Shown in pieces: positions 1 through 12,424 of a stretch of DNA of 64,000 nucleotides. The notes below the pieces were generated by a model, which was not told the origin of the DNA, did no database searches, and worked only from the letters and a program-made list of their open reading frames with translations. The position numbers and the translations under genes are program-made. The stretch lies in the NCBI GenBank assembly GCA_011319805.1, contig SJRY01000234.1, positions 62,001 to 126,000 on the forward strand, given 5' to 3'. This DNA is from Macrocybe gigantea. Its lineage: Eukaryota > Basidiomycota > Agaricomycetes > Agaricales > Callistosporiaceae. Position 1 is the first letter of the stretch. Every line of letters begins with the position of its first letter.

Positions 1-1
1 G

Positions 2-259
2 GGATCGACCTTCCGTTCTGGAAACGGTCATGCTGCGAACGATCGCGGCTTAGGTCCTCTTCCCGAGCATGACTTCACTGCAGGGTCATCTACTTTGGCA
101 TCTGTCGGCGGATACGCTGACCTAGCCCGCGGACCGAGTCCCCAACCTCCTATGCACGAAATTCATCATGATTTTGCAGGACAGCGAGGTTACAATACGT
201 CCATTCCCCTCCACCATCAAGCTGGTTACGCCGATTATGATGGAGCAAGGAGGTACTAA
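2..259 (+). CDS. C-terminal end of an unidentified protein (5' truncated)
   Basis: The reading frame is open from the window edge to a TAA at 257-259, giving the last 85 residues. They are hydrophilic and low in complexity, rich in Gly, Pro, His, Ala and Asp, and end in DGARRY. No motif or membrane segment is visible. Tails like this are common on basidiomycete membrane or secreted proteins whose folded part lies upstream, which is out of view here. The frame has coding character, but I do not recognise the protein. Confidence 0.6.
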   Translation, partial: GSTFRSGNGHAANDRGLGPLPEHDFTAGSSTLASVGGYADLARGPSPQPPMHEIHHDFAGQRGYNTSIPLHHQAGYADYDGARRY

Positions 260-565
260 AGGGCTCAATCTTCATGGCGACAAAGAAGCTATGACGTTCT
301 CAAGGACTTTCTAGTCGACATGATCTCATATCCCTGGTTGCAGTAGCTATTTTCTCCCTTCTTGTCTTTTGGTGCTACTGGAACTTCCTATATACCCCTT
401 TAAACCGTCGTTTTGCCTTCTGCTTATGACCAACTTGTGGAAGCATCATCTTCCGTAGACTTTATCCTATTAAAACGTACATGCCTGGCCCACCAGCATA
501 TTGAATATGCATATTCTGCTTTGGTCGGTCGTGGCACGGAATCCAACAAATAAACCCAGTGGGCA
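260..565. other. Convergent 3' intergenic region
   Basis: About 300 bases between two stop codons on opposite strands. It is AT-richer than its flanks and has no credible ORF. It presumably holds the two 3' UTRs. I see no repeat, RNA gene or clear terminator. Confidence 0.6.
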
Positions 566-2445
566 CTATTCTTGTTCTATTCTCGGATGAAAGAATCGAG
601 AGACAAACGGCACATTATTTCCCCACATACTGAATAGGATCGCCACCGAAGGCAGCAGCAGAAATGCTATCCACCATCGTTTCCAAAGGCGGAACAAATT
701 TGCCTGAATTGCCTTGCGCTTCGCATGACTGCTAGCAGTCTGAGCATCCTCGACTAGGTGTGTCCGTTCGAATAATTGTTCCAGGCCTGTAGGAGCTTCG
801 GGCGCGAAGAAACGTTGAGGGCGCAACCATGCATCGCTAGAGGAGGATAGGCTAGAATGAGGACGGTCCAACTGTGCAGGATCGGTCGGCGTCCAATCCA
901 TCGCATCAGGGTTAGCACTGCCATTCGTTCCTAGACTTGGTGGCACAGCTGAGGGAAGGGATGGTACTCCAAATATGGGCTTGTTAGCTGTTGTGACTAT
1001 GGGTTCAGACGATAAGGAGAGGCTGGCGAACAAATCCGGATCGGCGGGGACGGAATTACTCAACGCGGGTGTTCCAGATCGAGTGGCAGTGCTGGGTGTC
1101 GATGATCGAGAGAGCCGAAGGTTGTTTGTCTGAAGAAGGCGTACGGAAGGCGGTTTCTGTACATGAAGAATTAAAAAGGATGCAGCAAAGGTCTGAAAAT
1201 GAAATGAACCAGGAGCGTGAGTCGGGCGTTTAGAATCGCAGTGAAGAGGAGACGGAAAACCACGTACTGAAAACTCTAGAATTCCAGCTAATGCAGAGTA
1301 AATGCGGAAGCCGATATATCCTGGCTTCATCAGACGCAAATAATGTAGTTGCGGCCTATACACTGCGGACACGAAAAATGCCGACGCAAGGGACCTAGAA
1401 ACCCATACAAGCACTTGCAAGCTCTATATTCAAAAAGGTCAGTCGACCGGCGGGGCTTGAATAACACATGAATAACGCACAATATATGCGTGCTTGCCCT
1501 TGACGCGGACGTCCCGACTCTGCTTCTGAGCTTTCTGCACTAAGGGATATGTGGGGTCCCAAGTAATCCAAGATATTGACAATAATGTCACAAAGGGAAG
1601 GAGGGGAACAGCGTAGGATGGAACGGAGAAAGGCGCACCGAAGGCGCCTGAGCTCGAGATATCAATACACTGGATTTGGTCTGTGAAGAAATACACACCC
1701 TTAATGAAAACGGTAAATGCAGTCAGGAAAGACGCGGTCCAGAGAACGCCACGGAGGGTCCATGTCCAAAGGTCTGGTGTCGTCTTCTCCCCGTCAACGT
1801 TTGATGTAGACACTCGCCTCTGCTGTTCCTTCCCTTTACTTTCCTTCAGCCAGCCACCCAGTGCCTTCGTCCTGGCCATTTGGTTTTTCCTCTGTATTTC
1901 ATCTTCAACGGCGGGAAGGCAGTCATCACATACGGGGGGATAACGCAACTGGAGTGAAGCCTTATAATCCGGAAGCTTCTCGAGTCTACGCGAGTACTCG
2001 GGATCCTGCGAACATCGACGACGCGGAATCAGAGGCGTATTTTCATTGGGAAAAGGGGAAAGTGATGCGCACTTCCGGTGGTGGCAGGTAGTTGGATAGC
2101 AGGTTTATCAGGAGCATTTGGTTCGTTTGGCATGTATGACAAAATGGAGCCTTCCCGTAGAGCGAAGGAAGACGATCCTTACTTGGAGAAGCTTCGAAAA
2201 GCGTATGTATCTGGATGGCGAACGATATACTGGATAGCACACTAACCTCGTCTGGCGAAGGACTTCAAATTCAAAGACTCATCATGCATGGCGGGTTCAT
2301 CAGATAAAATTGCGCCATGCTCGTCGTAGCGGTTCCAACAACTACACGATGGACACCGAAAGTTGCGAGGATCCTGGACCAAAGGCGATGGGTTATGGCA
2401 GAAAAAGCAGACGATGCTGCTTGGCCGGCGGAAGAGGGAGGGCAT
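566..2445 (-). CDS. IMA1: IMA1/TMEM201-type inner nuclear membrane protein
   Basis: Integral protein of the inner nuclear envelope; in fission yeast and animals (Samp1/TMEM201) this family links chromatin or centromeres to the nuclear envelope. The N-terminus carries the Ima1_N zinc-binding region: CFFCHN, then CPSCSCWNRYDEHG, then CHTCQTNQ, then YPPVCDDCLPAVEDEI followed by ARTKALGGWLKES. About five hydrophobic segments follow, with a Ser/Pro-rich loop before the last one. My model has five exons (2247-2445, 2073-2191, 1481-2005, 1268-1423, 566-1192) joined by GT-AG introns with consistent phase, giving 541 residues. An in-frame ATG at 2499 would add 18 residues; I chose 2445 because the zinc region then starts close to the N-terminus, as is usual. 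It is divergent from the SNAP43 gene, with 116 bases between start codons. Confidence 0.88.
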
Positions 2446-2561
2446 GCCTATGGCCTTGTTGTTGGAGAGCAGATGACCAAGGGGAATGTTTGGCAACACC
2501 CTCCGCGGTCAAACAAAAAGGGAGCCGTTCCGAAACAATTTCAAGTTCGAGGGTCCTAGTT

Positions 2562-3643
2562 ATGTCCGTAGTGGCACCCGCTTCTTCCGCAAGTCGGGGA
2601 GATATTGTCTTGCAGCCTGCTTATTTCACCTCCTCTCTATACGTCGAACCCCTCCGGACAGACATCGACGGCCTTATCGACCTGTTTCATACGCGGTACA
2701 CCGCGTCGTCCTCACAGCCTTTTAGATTATTCAAGTCTATCTGGATATCGGAGGGATGGAAATGGCTGCATTTCCGCGTTTTCGACAATCGGACTCGGAA
2801 GTCCTTTCTCGATGTCACTCTGCGACTATTCTTAGGTACGTGGTTTATTGTTCATTCCCTTTCTCTTGACTGAACTGTTCGCGGCTTCTGACAGAGCGCA
2901 CGACTAATTCGAATGCACTGCATGCGCAAGTGGCCGCGCTGTTTGGATTTTACACATTCTTTTACACGCAACCGCTGCAAACTAGGCCTCCCCTTTACCA
3001 CGTTAAACACGTCGCAATTCCGATAGGTGAGGCGAACGCGTCTTCGTTGTAATAGAGGCGCTACTCATTCGTCGTAGATCATTACAAGTCGTTATGTGGT
3101 CTTGCGGCTGCATTGGAATCATCCGAGCATCTGACACTCCGGCCCGTCATATCAATGATACTGTCAAAATTGAAGAAAGATAACATATTCTTCATCGTGC
3201 CCCATTCCTCACTTCTCGCGCTTGATCCACGGGAGCTACCGCGGGAACGTGTGTCAGTCGGACCAGCAGTCGGAGATCCGGACGCTCCGAAGAAAAGGGG
3301 ACGCCCGGCCAGACGTGACAAAGTGGCCAAAGCGAAAAGTGCGCTCGACGAGTTGAGCAAATTGCTGGACAGAGACGTGGAATACCTTCTAGATGATCAA
3401 ATGGTGCCAGAAGTCACACTTGATGCATATCGGAGAAGCAAGAGAGAGTTACTGGAGGCGGTGGCACACACAGAACCAAGTAGCGGAGAGCATGAAGCAC
3501 TTCGCGACGCCAAACAATTTGTCATGGACAGAATGGACACTGCCAGAGAGGAGCGTGGCGACGAGGAGACGAGCGAGACCGAAACCGAACGTGGCTTTCG
3601 TGAACGTATGGCGATGAAGGACGTTCTGGAACACGTGATGTGA
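2562..3643 (+). CDS. SNAPC1: SNAP43/SNAPC1-like subunit of the snRNA-activating complex
   Basis: Likely subunit of the SNAPc complex, which binds the proximal sequence element of snRNA promoters for RNA polymerases II and III. Three exons (2562-2835, 2895-3026, 3078-3643) encode 323 residues. The first half carries the family pattern: WISEGWKWLHFRVFDNRT, then QVAALFGFYTFFYTQP, then PLYHVKHVAIPIDHYKSL. In the family this helical block includes the aromatic 'LFGLYTFFYTQ' stretch. The second half is charged and probably disordered, with a KKRGRPARR segment resembling an AT-hook and a Glu-rich tail. The ATG at 2562 is the first one in frame with the conserved block. Family assignment rests on the N-terminal half only. 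Confidence 0.72.
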
Positions 3644-3755
3644 TGGACAAGTGTGGTAACGACACCCAGCCAGGCCGTCTCCATTCTTGTTCAGCATCCC
3701 TTCCCTTCCTTTCTGTTGTACTCTAGCTCCTCCCCCTCTCACTCTCCTTCAATCC

Positions 3756-6343
3756 ATGGCTTCTTTTGGGCCTAATGCCCAGAGGCGCTACTATGCAAAC
3801 ACATCCTCTCCATCATCCGCCAACCTCCTCACCCCTACTTCACGCAACACTACCAACATCCAACCAACTTTCGCCCGCGGTCCTTCCCTTCGTTCTGCTT
3901 CAAGCAACTCGTCGCTTGTATGGTGTCGCGAGCCTTTCTAACATTCGCGTATCTTATTCATCTGCCAGAACGAATCTCGATACAATGTGACAACGCCAGG
4001 GAGCCGGAATCCCTCCATGCCACATTCAATTTCCGACAAGGTAAGTTCTAATTCGATGGTCCACAGTCCTTGGCAAATCTTAGTGTGCTTTTGTTCAGTT
4101 CTCTCTTTCCCCTGATCCCGCAGCATGGGGCTCAAACCTCTCTCCCAACTTCCCAGAGAGTGACGATTATCTGCACAATCCTGATCCAAGACGAGATCGC
4201 AAAACGGATTTTGGTTCCGATGTCTTCACCTACCGTGGTCTTACGAACCTTGGTTGCCTTATCATAATGGGTGTCGGTCTAGTTGCCCTCTTGTCAGTCA
4301 CCCGCTTTCTTCGCTTGTCGGTTTCAATAATGTCGACCATTTTCAAAAACAGTGCTGGATACCCGCTCATCTCCCATTTTACCACTCAACCCCTAAAAAC
4401 ATTCGGTGGTTTCAATCTTGGTGGTATCAATGCTACTGGGCAGGTGTGTTCGCATCCCCTCCGGATTTTTCTGCGCTGGACATTTCTCACAGGTTCCAAG
4501 TATGGCCGGTAACTGGGGCTTGATTGACCTCGATACCCCTCAAGAAGTATACACAAAGCGCTCTTACCGAGATCCAAAGACTGAGCTCCAGCTCGTCTTC
4601 AGCGACGAGTTCAATACGGATGGTCGTACTTTCTATCCTGGTGACGATCCATATTGGGAAGCCGTCGACTTGCATTACTGGGCTGTGAGTCCAAAAATCC
4701 TATTGGAGATATCGTACTTATAGCTTTACAAAGACGAACAACATGGAATGGTATGACCCAGAAGCGATCACAACGAGAAATGGCGCTCTTGAGATCACCC
4801 TGAGGCAAAAAGAGACCCATGATCTTCATTATGAAGGAGGAATGATGTCCACTTGGAACAAGTTCTGCTTCACGGGTGGCCTCATTGAGGCGTCGGTCGT
4901 TTTACCCGGCACTAATAATGTCGCTGGACTTTGGCCCGCTATCTGGACCATGGGCAACCTAGGTGCGCACAATGTTCTTCACCAAAACCTTGTTTAACTT
5001 GGGTTTCATCAGGCCGCGCTGGCTATGGTGCCACTCTAGAAGGCATGGTGAGCAACAACTGATTCCTTTTACCCCGCTATCTCATGCTTGGACCAGTGGC
5101 CATATACCTATGACGCCTGCGACGTTGGCACCGCGCCCAATCAGACCATCGGCCGGCAACCAGAGGCAGCCACGATCAACGGCGATTCTAATGCCGGGGG
5201 AGCGCTTTCTTTTCTCCCCGGCCAGCGGCTGTCCCGATGTACCTGCCCTGGAGAATCACACCCAGGTCCCGTGCATGCAGATGGATCTTATGTTGGCCGT
5301 GCTGCTCCGGAGATTGATCTCTTTGAGGCTCAGGTGCGACACCTCATCCGTTCGTTCTCCATTTTACATACTGAACGGGGAGTCAGATAACCGGACAACC
5401 GCTTAGCGGACAAGTCTCTCAATCCGCTCAATGGGCTGTGCGTTAAGCCATAGACTAGATGGACACTCGACTGAATGTCTGTCTTACCTCTCTAGCCCTT
5501 CAATTACCAATACACATGGCCGAATAACAGCAACACAGCTATCATCGAAGATCCCACCATCACCTTCCTTAATCCTTACAAGGGCGGTGCCTTCCAGCAG
5601 GCGACTTCAGGTGTAACGGAGACTAGTAAGTGTTGTGCGTTATGCCGCGATATGTGCAATCGACCATTCGCGATAGACCAGGGCTGTTACGAACTTGCTC
5701 AGGGTTGTTTCTCTGTTTATGGTTTCGAGTATAAGCCTGGTGAGCGAACACATCGTTTGAGATGTTTTGACTTTCTAGGCTTATCTTAAACCTCCTGCTA
5801 GGTTTCGATAATGGAGTGCGCACTATATTGCTTGACTGTTTACCCTGCATGCCAATCATGATATAGTACATATCCTGGATATCGAGCGGCAAACTCGCTT
5901 GGACTATCACATCGGATGGCCTAGCTCCAGATCCCATTGTACAGATCTCTGCGCGGCCTATACCGCAAGAACCTATGGTAACGGTTCTTCTACTAATCCT
6001 CAACATCACATCTGATATGTGCGCTTCCCAGTATATTATAGTCAACTTGGGGATATCCATGAATTTTGGTGACGTTGACATCGAACACTTGATATTCCCA
6101 AGTGCTATGCGCGTGGACTGGATCCGCGTCTATCAGCCTAAAGATGCGATAAACATTGGCTGCGATCCCAAAGAGTTTCCAACCCAGGCGTATATCGACA
6201 AGTAAGCGTCTGATTTCTGCTATGAGGCCAGAAGCCAACGACTTTCTAGGTACATTCGAGCATACACGGATGCCAACTTGACGACTTGGAAGGACGATTT
6301 CAAGCAACCATTCCCGAAGAACCGCCTTTTGAGCCAGTGCTGA
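3756..6343 (+). CDS. KRE6: KRE6/SKN1-type beta-1,6-glucan synthesis protein (GH16-like)
   Basis: Type II membrane glycoprotein needed for beta-1,6-glucan in the fungal wall (SKN1_KRE6_Sbg1 domain, GH16 fold). I could resolve 14 exons: 3756-3917, 3969-4040, 4099-4443, 4493-4684, 4734-4962, 5013-5047, 5097-5333, 5387-5437, 5496-5625, 5677-5739, 5802-5815, 5867-5977, 6032-6201, 6250-6343, giving 634 residues with every phase consistent. A Ser/Asn-rich cytoplasmic tail (about 1-125) precedes one membrane segment (about 129-146, CLIIMGVGLVALLSV). The lumenal domain then has LVFSDEFN, YWEAVDLHYW, NNMEWYDPEAIT, LWPAIWTMGNLGR and the catalytic-type motif EIDLFEAQ near residue 417. It ends with the family's MRVDWIRVYQP. 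Exon 11 is only 14 bases. The gene appears intact. Confidence 0.93.
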
Positions 6344-6545
6344 ACCTCAATGTACGACGTCCGCCTAGATCTGTGCATACCTCCTCCGCTTGTTCTTGCC
6401 CTGTTCGTTTTTATTGTTCGATTTATTTGTGAGTCAGCCTATATTTATAACCCCTAGCTGTAGGTTATACCTACCTTCTTTTCGGTTAGTTGTAGCAGTC
6501 GGTCATGTTGTAACGTAGGAGAAATTTGGGGAATTCGTCGCTATT

Positions 6546-9500
6546 CTAATGTTTACCAGATGCAAGAAATACACGAGATTGTAATTTGTCTAACGTCCTT
6601 TCCAGCATTATAATTCCACCTGCGGTCAGGCATGGAACTGCCCTGTCTGACTCTTCAGTGCTAGATGTTTGGGTACCAGCCCTGCTTTGCTCTATCAGCA
6701 CGTGGGCATCATGCAGAGCTTTCTCTAGTCGGTGATGCCCGTAATACAACAACTGCACCTCCTCTTCTAGACCGCCTACCGGAATCTCAAGCGCCCGAAG
6801 GATGAATCCGCGGACAAGACGTAAGCCTTCTCGTTATATAGACGACTGTACAGCATTTCAGTGAAGAGCTTACCCGTTAGTACATGCAACATTACCTGTT
6901 CACGATGCCTTCTTCTGTGCCCCTAAGCTTCTCATAAGCTGGTTCGCAATACCATTTATGCATGGTTGTTCAGCAACAGACAGACACATTCGAGCCATTT
7001 ATTGGAACTCACGGCTCCTTAACCAAGACGAGCCCTTGTATAGATACGAAGGCCTGCAGTAGTGATGACCTGGCGGCGTTCCAGATCTCGTTCTTATCAC
7101 CCGCCCATGTTCCCAAGATGGACAGGCAGACCTTTCCTTCCTCGTATAAATTCCTGTGCAGGGTAAGCGTAGCAACAAAGCAAATATTTAAAAGGTCTCA
7201 CGGATTCACTGTAAATGGTCGTATTAGAAGGAGATTTTGTAGCATCGTAGAGCCGCTGGAAGCTTACCCGTCCGTTTCCGTTCGTCCAACTGTGGAAATG
7301 TGCCAGCGGTGGAGTCTGCGGAAATGTGGATTCCAGCATCCAATCAATGACGAAGGGTGCGTCCTCGTATGGAGTATTCGTAGGACCAAGGATTAGACAC
7401 CGCAGAAGATCTGCCCTATCCTCATAAGTGCGTACAAGGATTGATTCTGAGAATATTGCGACCGTAAACATCACTCGCCGATGGCATTTCAGATGCGTAC
7501 CTGGTAGACTACTTGACAGAGCGCGATACTCCTTCGAGAGTCGGCTCATGAAAAGCTTACTTGGTTGAACAGGAGCGCTGGATATGAATGCGTGGTCATC
7601 TGGAGCGCGGGGCAGAATTTCAAAGTGTTTCCATTCGGCTGTTGCTCCGAGTCGTTTGTTGAATTTAGAGCACCGTCATGAGTTGCCAATAAGACGCCCA
7701 TCTGTCCATCCAAAGAAGGAGCGCCTTCCAGATGTGATTGACCCATGTCGAAATCTTCGTTCGGTGCTTCGTCTACCGCGTCCTGCATCTCAACGTCAAC
7801 ATCGATATCGTAATTGTGAGTATCCGCCCATTCCGCGTCATGCGAGTGCCAGGAACGTTCATCATCCGAATATGGCATTTGCATCTCATTCATCTCATCG
7901 CCGGCCGATGTGCCATCGCCCCAAGAATTCTCCTCCAGCTGGTCAATGCTATCGCAGAGCTTCGCAATTCTGTTCAGCGGATAAATTCCGACTGTCTTGT
8001 CTGAATGTGTCACTTCTACGGTCCCGTCCAGTCGTAGCTGCGGGAAAAAGAAGGACATGAACATAAGAAAAGGTTATGCATGGCTTAAAAATGCATACAT
8101 CTGTCACTTCACCTAACCAACGCAAAGCTGTTGCATCGATGCTGGGGTGCCATGCCCTTGCCTTGTCCAAGTAGTTGTTACCAATAACGCACGCCAGACT
8201 GTTCCCGATGTCAGAAAATTCCTTCCTCCAGTTCGGTAAATCACCAAACGGCAGAGGTGGTTCTCTGACCCAAAGCTCCAGCTCTCCAAGTTGCGGTATG
8301 GTCGGCATGGAAAAGCCGCTCGTCGTACCTTCGGGATACAGAAGAACAAAATCACCCCGGTGAACCCTGGTGCTTAGGAGATTGAATTGGAGCTGGTCAG
8401 GCGTCGAATCAAGTCCGCCATAACAATCCAACTCGAGGACAGAAACAAGTTCTGCAGAGTTAGTGTCTGGGAAGCGAATAATTGCGGTGCGGTCAGATGC
8501 GTTAACTGATTGGACGACTGCAGGGCGCTTGGTGCCTTCGCTTCTGAAGAGAACATGGTCCCCAGGCCTGTCAGGAGTTCATGAAGATAAACAGAAGCAA
8601 AGGAACAAAAATTCCGTGAATATATACCAGCAATCATACTCATCAGGGTTAAGGTATGGAACGACGTCGACAGATTTCAGTGACTCCCTTTGGCCATCCT
8701 GCCATAAGATATCTATAATAGTCTGAACTTCAGTAATGACATGCGTTCGATTTTCGAGTATTGGTTCTGATTCCTTTGTTCCGCCGTGGATCGTCGTCGA
8801 AGCATTGAGACCATCCTTTAGTTCGACACGTTCACCGAGCTGAAACTCAATATCGTGCTTTCCTAAAACAAGTGTTAACTTTGCAAGATCGTCACCTGCC
8901 CAGAACCGAAGCGGGCGAGATTTCTCGTTTGCCTCAGACGGATACAACTGAAACCGGGTGTCAGCACCGTGAACAAACTTTGGCGAAGATCACCGACAAA
9001 CTGATTGATTGCAAGCCACGATACAGCATAAACCAGATGATTCACGGCCACTACGGTGCCGTCCACCTCTGATTGATGGCGCGCTCGCATGTAAGCCAAC
9101 AAGTCGGTCGCAGAGGATGATGGTGGTAAAATGTCCTGTTATTCAATTGAGCAATCCCTGACTCAAAACTGCGCCAGACAAGCTGCTCACGGATGCCTTT
9201 TCACCAACGCATAGCCGAGAGCCGAGTTCGGGAAGACGCAGAAGTTGGCCATTGGAACCTTCGATAACTGCTTCGTCGTAGATCTATTCGTCATTATGTA
9301 CTTGAGCATTCAAAAGTGCAGATGAGTACACTAAGCCTACCTCAATGACCTTGTCATGTTCCTATCAGATCGACTTGGAAGCGAGGCAAGCACTGAGAAA
9401 ACGTACCTGACCAATCCAATCCTCGTACACAACATAATCGCCGACCTCGGCGTATACTCTGGATTGCATATCCTCTGGGGTCTTCCAGTCCTCCGAAGGC

Positions 9501-9964
9501 TCACCGGTGATAGCATGGGCAACTCGGCCTTGTATATGGATGTCTGTGATGATGCCAGCTCGGACATCCTCGACGCTTCTCTTGCAGAAGTCTCCGGGGC
9601 GAAAACCGCGATTCAAGAGCCTCAATTCAGATTCGTTCACAATCTCTCTATTTGCATTGGGGCCTTTGACGAAAGATACTCCAACCTCGCCCTGTTGCAG
9701 TGACCGCATGAAGGAGTCCGGCAAAGATTCGGCCACAGAAAATTCTTCTGGATCGTTCCGGCTCCTCTAAACAATCAATTATTGCTGAAATAAAAAAAAA
9801 TGAATAGGGACATACAACTATGACACCAACTGAGTGCGGCGGCTTGGCTTGTACCACAACATCCTGAGGGTAAAACTGGCAGAGACGTGAGGAAATGCAG
9901 TAAATTGGATGTGGTTGGAATGGACCTTAGTGGCGATACCACGCTTTCGATCATTGGAGGACAT
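6546..9964 (-). CDS. UBE2O: UBE2O-like E2/E3 hybrid ubiquitin-conjugating enzyme
   Basis: Large E2 that in animals acts as a combined E2/E3 and marks orphan and misfolded proteins for the proteasome. The protein starts with MSSNDRKRG (ATG at 9962-9964), continues with [20 protein letters not shown] and several SH3-like blocks (for example [16 protein letters not shown] and [17 protein letters not shown]), then an acidic linker. The UBC core follows: [37 protein letters not shown], and [15 protein letters not shown] with the catalytic Cys codon at 7126-7128. The C-terminal helix ends in SGKH. Roughly ten introns; total about 950 residues. Two positions break the family frame by one missing base: near 7267-7269, at the junction before the NPNLYEEG segment, and near 6812, within [15 protein letters not shown]. 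The surrounding protein is strongly conserved, so a sequencing error is more likely than a dead gene. Divergent from the F-box gene. Confidence 0.88.
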
Positions 9965-10253
9965 GAATGGCTTTCAAAGGCGGGTTGATGTTAAACAGCA
10001 TAGCATGAATTGAAGAATATTTATTATTGACACCGATGACTTGCACACAGTTAATTCAGATTACGTCGAGTTTCAATGTCTCACTGCATTTTTGTCGACA
10101 AATCTTTCAGAGATTAATGCTACATAGAAAATATGAAGGTTTCTACTGAACCAGCCTTAGGAGGAGCCCGCTAGCATTGGTCGTTTTCTTCATCAGCGTT
10201 TCATTATGTAATATGAGAAAAGCAATCTCTCAACACCCATCCATCTCGCCACA

Positions 10254-12023
10254 ATGGTCGAAAAGCTACTCGGCCAACTTTCCGTCCTTCCAGTAGAGCT
10301 GTTGGTTGTCACGCTGGAATTTCTTGACCCGAGGTCTATTCTGAAGTGTAGAGAGGTGAGATCGATATGAACCTAGAGTCCTTGAAACGCTGATTTTCGT
10401 TGACGGCACAGGCCTGTACAACGCTGCAAAAGCTGATCGATTCTTTTCCCTCTCTCCAACTAACTATCGACCTTTACTCGTCTGGGCAAACGAATACTTA
10501 TCGCCTTCCTCCTCCAAGCTGTTTGGATGCTTTGCGAAAGCACGAACAAGCCTGGGGGGAATTACGCTGGAAAGCGGAAATGCGATTCCCATTATTGGAT
10601 GGTGACCTTTGGGAATTAAGCGGGGGGGTCATAGCACTGAATGACGAGGAAGGGCACTTCCAATTCCGTAGGCTTCCCTCAATTTGCCGCGCAATCGATG
10701 AAAAAGTGTGGATGCTTGGGCCGTTTGATTTTGGTGTCCGTGATTTCGGAATGGATCCTGCTCAAGATTTACTGATACTCATAGAAAGACCAGAGTGGTT
10801 AGTCCATACATATTTTTCTCTTCTTCGTTTGACAAAGCAACATTGAATTCGCGAAGGCAAGGAATCCCCCCTTCCAGATGCATACAACACTTCCACCTAC
10901 ATCGCATGTCGACTGGAGCTCCCCATCCTAATGCACGTGAAACTGTCATTTCGTACACATTCACCATTCCCCATGTCCACATCACTTATTCAATCCAAAT
11001 CTGTGGAGATTATTTTTGCATCTTGATCGATTGCATGGAGGTGGGAAGTGAACTATGTGTCTGGAACTGGAAGAACGGTAAAATTGAGACCGTACGTAGT
11101 TTTTTTTTTTTTAAAATTGATTCGTGGTGAGACATCTATAATGCTTCTAGGTCCTGTATGGTGAGGGCATCAGGTCGTTCGCATTTTTGACCGACCGATA
11201 TATCCTCTTGGCGGTTTTAACTCTGTCAGAAGGATTCGATTTGGTACCAGAGCTCCTAATGCTTGATTTTAGGAATGAAACTGAAGACCGACATCCAATT
11301 AAAGAAATTCAACATGCCTATATTTTTCATTTTCCCCTTCTGGATGAAGATGTGCGGCCTTACAGATTCGAAATACGATCTGACCCACCTCCAAACTGGA
11401 GTCCTAGTTCCGACGCCCGCGTCCCCTTCTTCGTCTCGGCGGACCGACGAATTTATGTCATTTCTCTGTGGTTGATTACCGATAGTCGAGCCACTTGCAT
11501 TACCTTGTGCGCACCCCCTTCTACTTTTTTTTCGTGCATCCAGAACAAGGATGGCGATACATTCGATTGGCCGGATTGGGGTCCTGCGGGAACCCGCCTT
11601 TTACAGCTTCTGCCTGCTCCGTCTGACATCTGGGTCTGCTACGTTTATGCCTCGCGGTTTGTGTCACTACGCAAAAACGGCCGACAATTTGCAATAGACG
11701 TCTATGACTTCCACAAACCAACCGTTCTGCGTGAGGCCGGACGGGTTGACAGCACCGAGAATGAAATGACATTCGTGACAAAGCCGACTAAATACGAAGG
11801 GGGTGAGATCTTTGTGGAGGATATAGAGACGTTTCTGCCTTACCGACTGCAGACCTTGCCCATGCGGATGAAACTTTCCGAGGATATCTCTGTGATGTGC
11901 AGTGAAGACGGCATTCTCATCGTTGATGTCAGTTTTTGCGCCTTTCTCTGCAGAAGTTCTGGACTGAGTTGCCGATTACAGGCAAGCTTAGATCACAGAG
12001 AATTACGTTTACTCACGTTTTGA
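10254..12023 (+). CDS. F-box domain protein
   Basis: N-terminal F-box (LPVELLVVTLEFLDPRSILKCREACTTLQKLI, about residues 11-44), the segment that binds Skp1 in SCF ubiquitin ligases. The rest resembles the beta-rich C-terminal part of the large agaricomycete F-box family (MSTGAPHPNA, ISYTFTIPHVHITYS, LCVWNWKNGKI, ISVMCSEDGILIVD) and ends in HRELRLLTF, a frequent ending in that family. Exons: 10254-10355, 10412-10797, a middle exon ending at 11091 whose acceptor I place near 10858, 11151-11927, 11982-12023. Substrate unknown. The acceptor of the third exon is uncertain; the others are consistent. These genes are multicopy in agaricomycetes and vary between species. Confidence 0.75.
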
Positions 12024-12424
12024 ATCAACAGGGCATGCCTGCGAGCAGCCGACCAGAATCATACTCGAGAGATCTCGGATCATTTGGAGCTTGCGTCGCT
12101 TTTTTAGCACTGTCCTGCTCGCGAAGGCAGATCGCACGCTATATTAATAGGAGATTACGCAGAATGCGGTTGCACTGACTGAGAAGGGTGCGGGATATGA
12201 GCTATTCGTGTACAGTAGGATAGGGCAACCATACCTCATGCGGAACCCCAATGGCAATAAAGAGTGGCATCAGGCAAAAATCTTATCAGATAAAAAAGAG
12301 ACCGATCAGCGCAATTATTTTACAGCGTCAAACAGCCTTGCGAGCAGTTTATTAGCTTGCAACCTGTGGTAATTCATGATTCACTGCTTCTCCCTCTCCC
12401 TTCCCTTCTACTTGTTCTTGAGCT
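12024..12424. other. Intergenic region between F-box and ARG2 genes
   Basis: About 400 bases, presumably the F-box 3' UTR and the ARG2 promoter. A pyrimidine-rich stretch lies just before the ARG2 start codon (around 12389-12418), typical of fungal 5' regions. A short open frame at 11936-12178 has no coding features. No repeat or RNA gene seen. Confidence 0.5.

Noticed and set aside
11936..12178. A small gene after the F-box gene
   Set aside because: The open frame overlaps the last F-box exon and its 3' UTR, with no recognisable features or start context.
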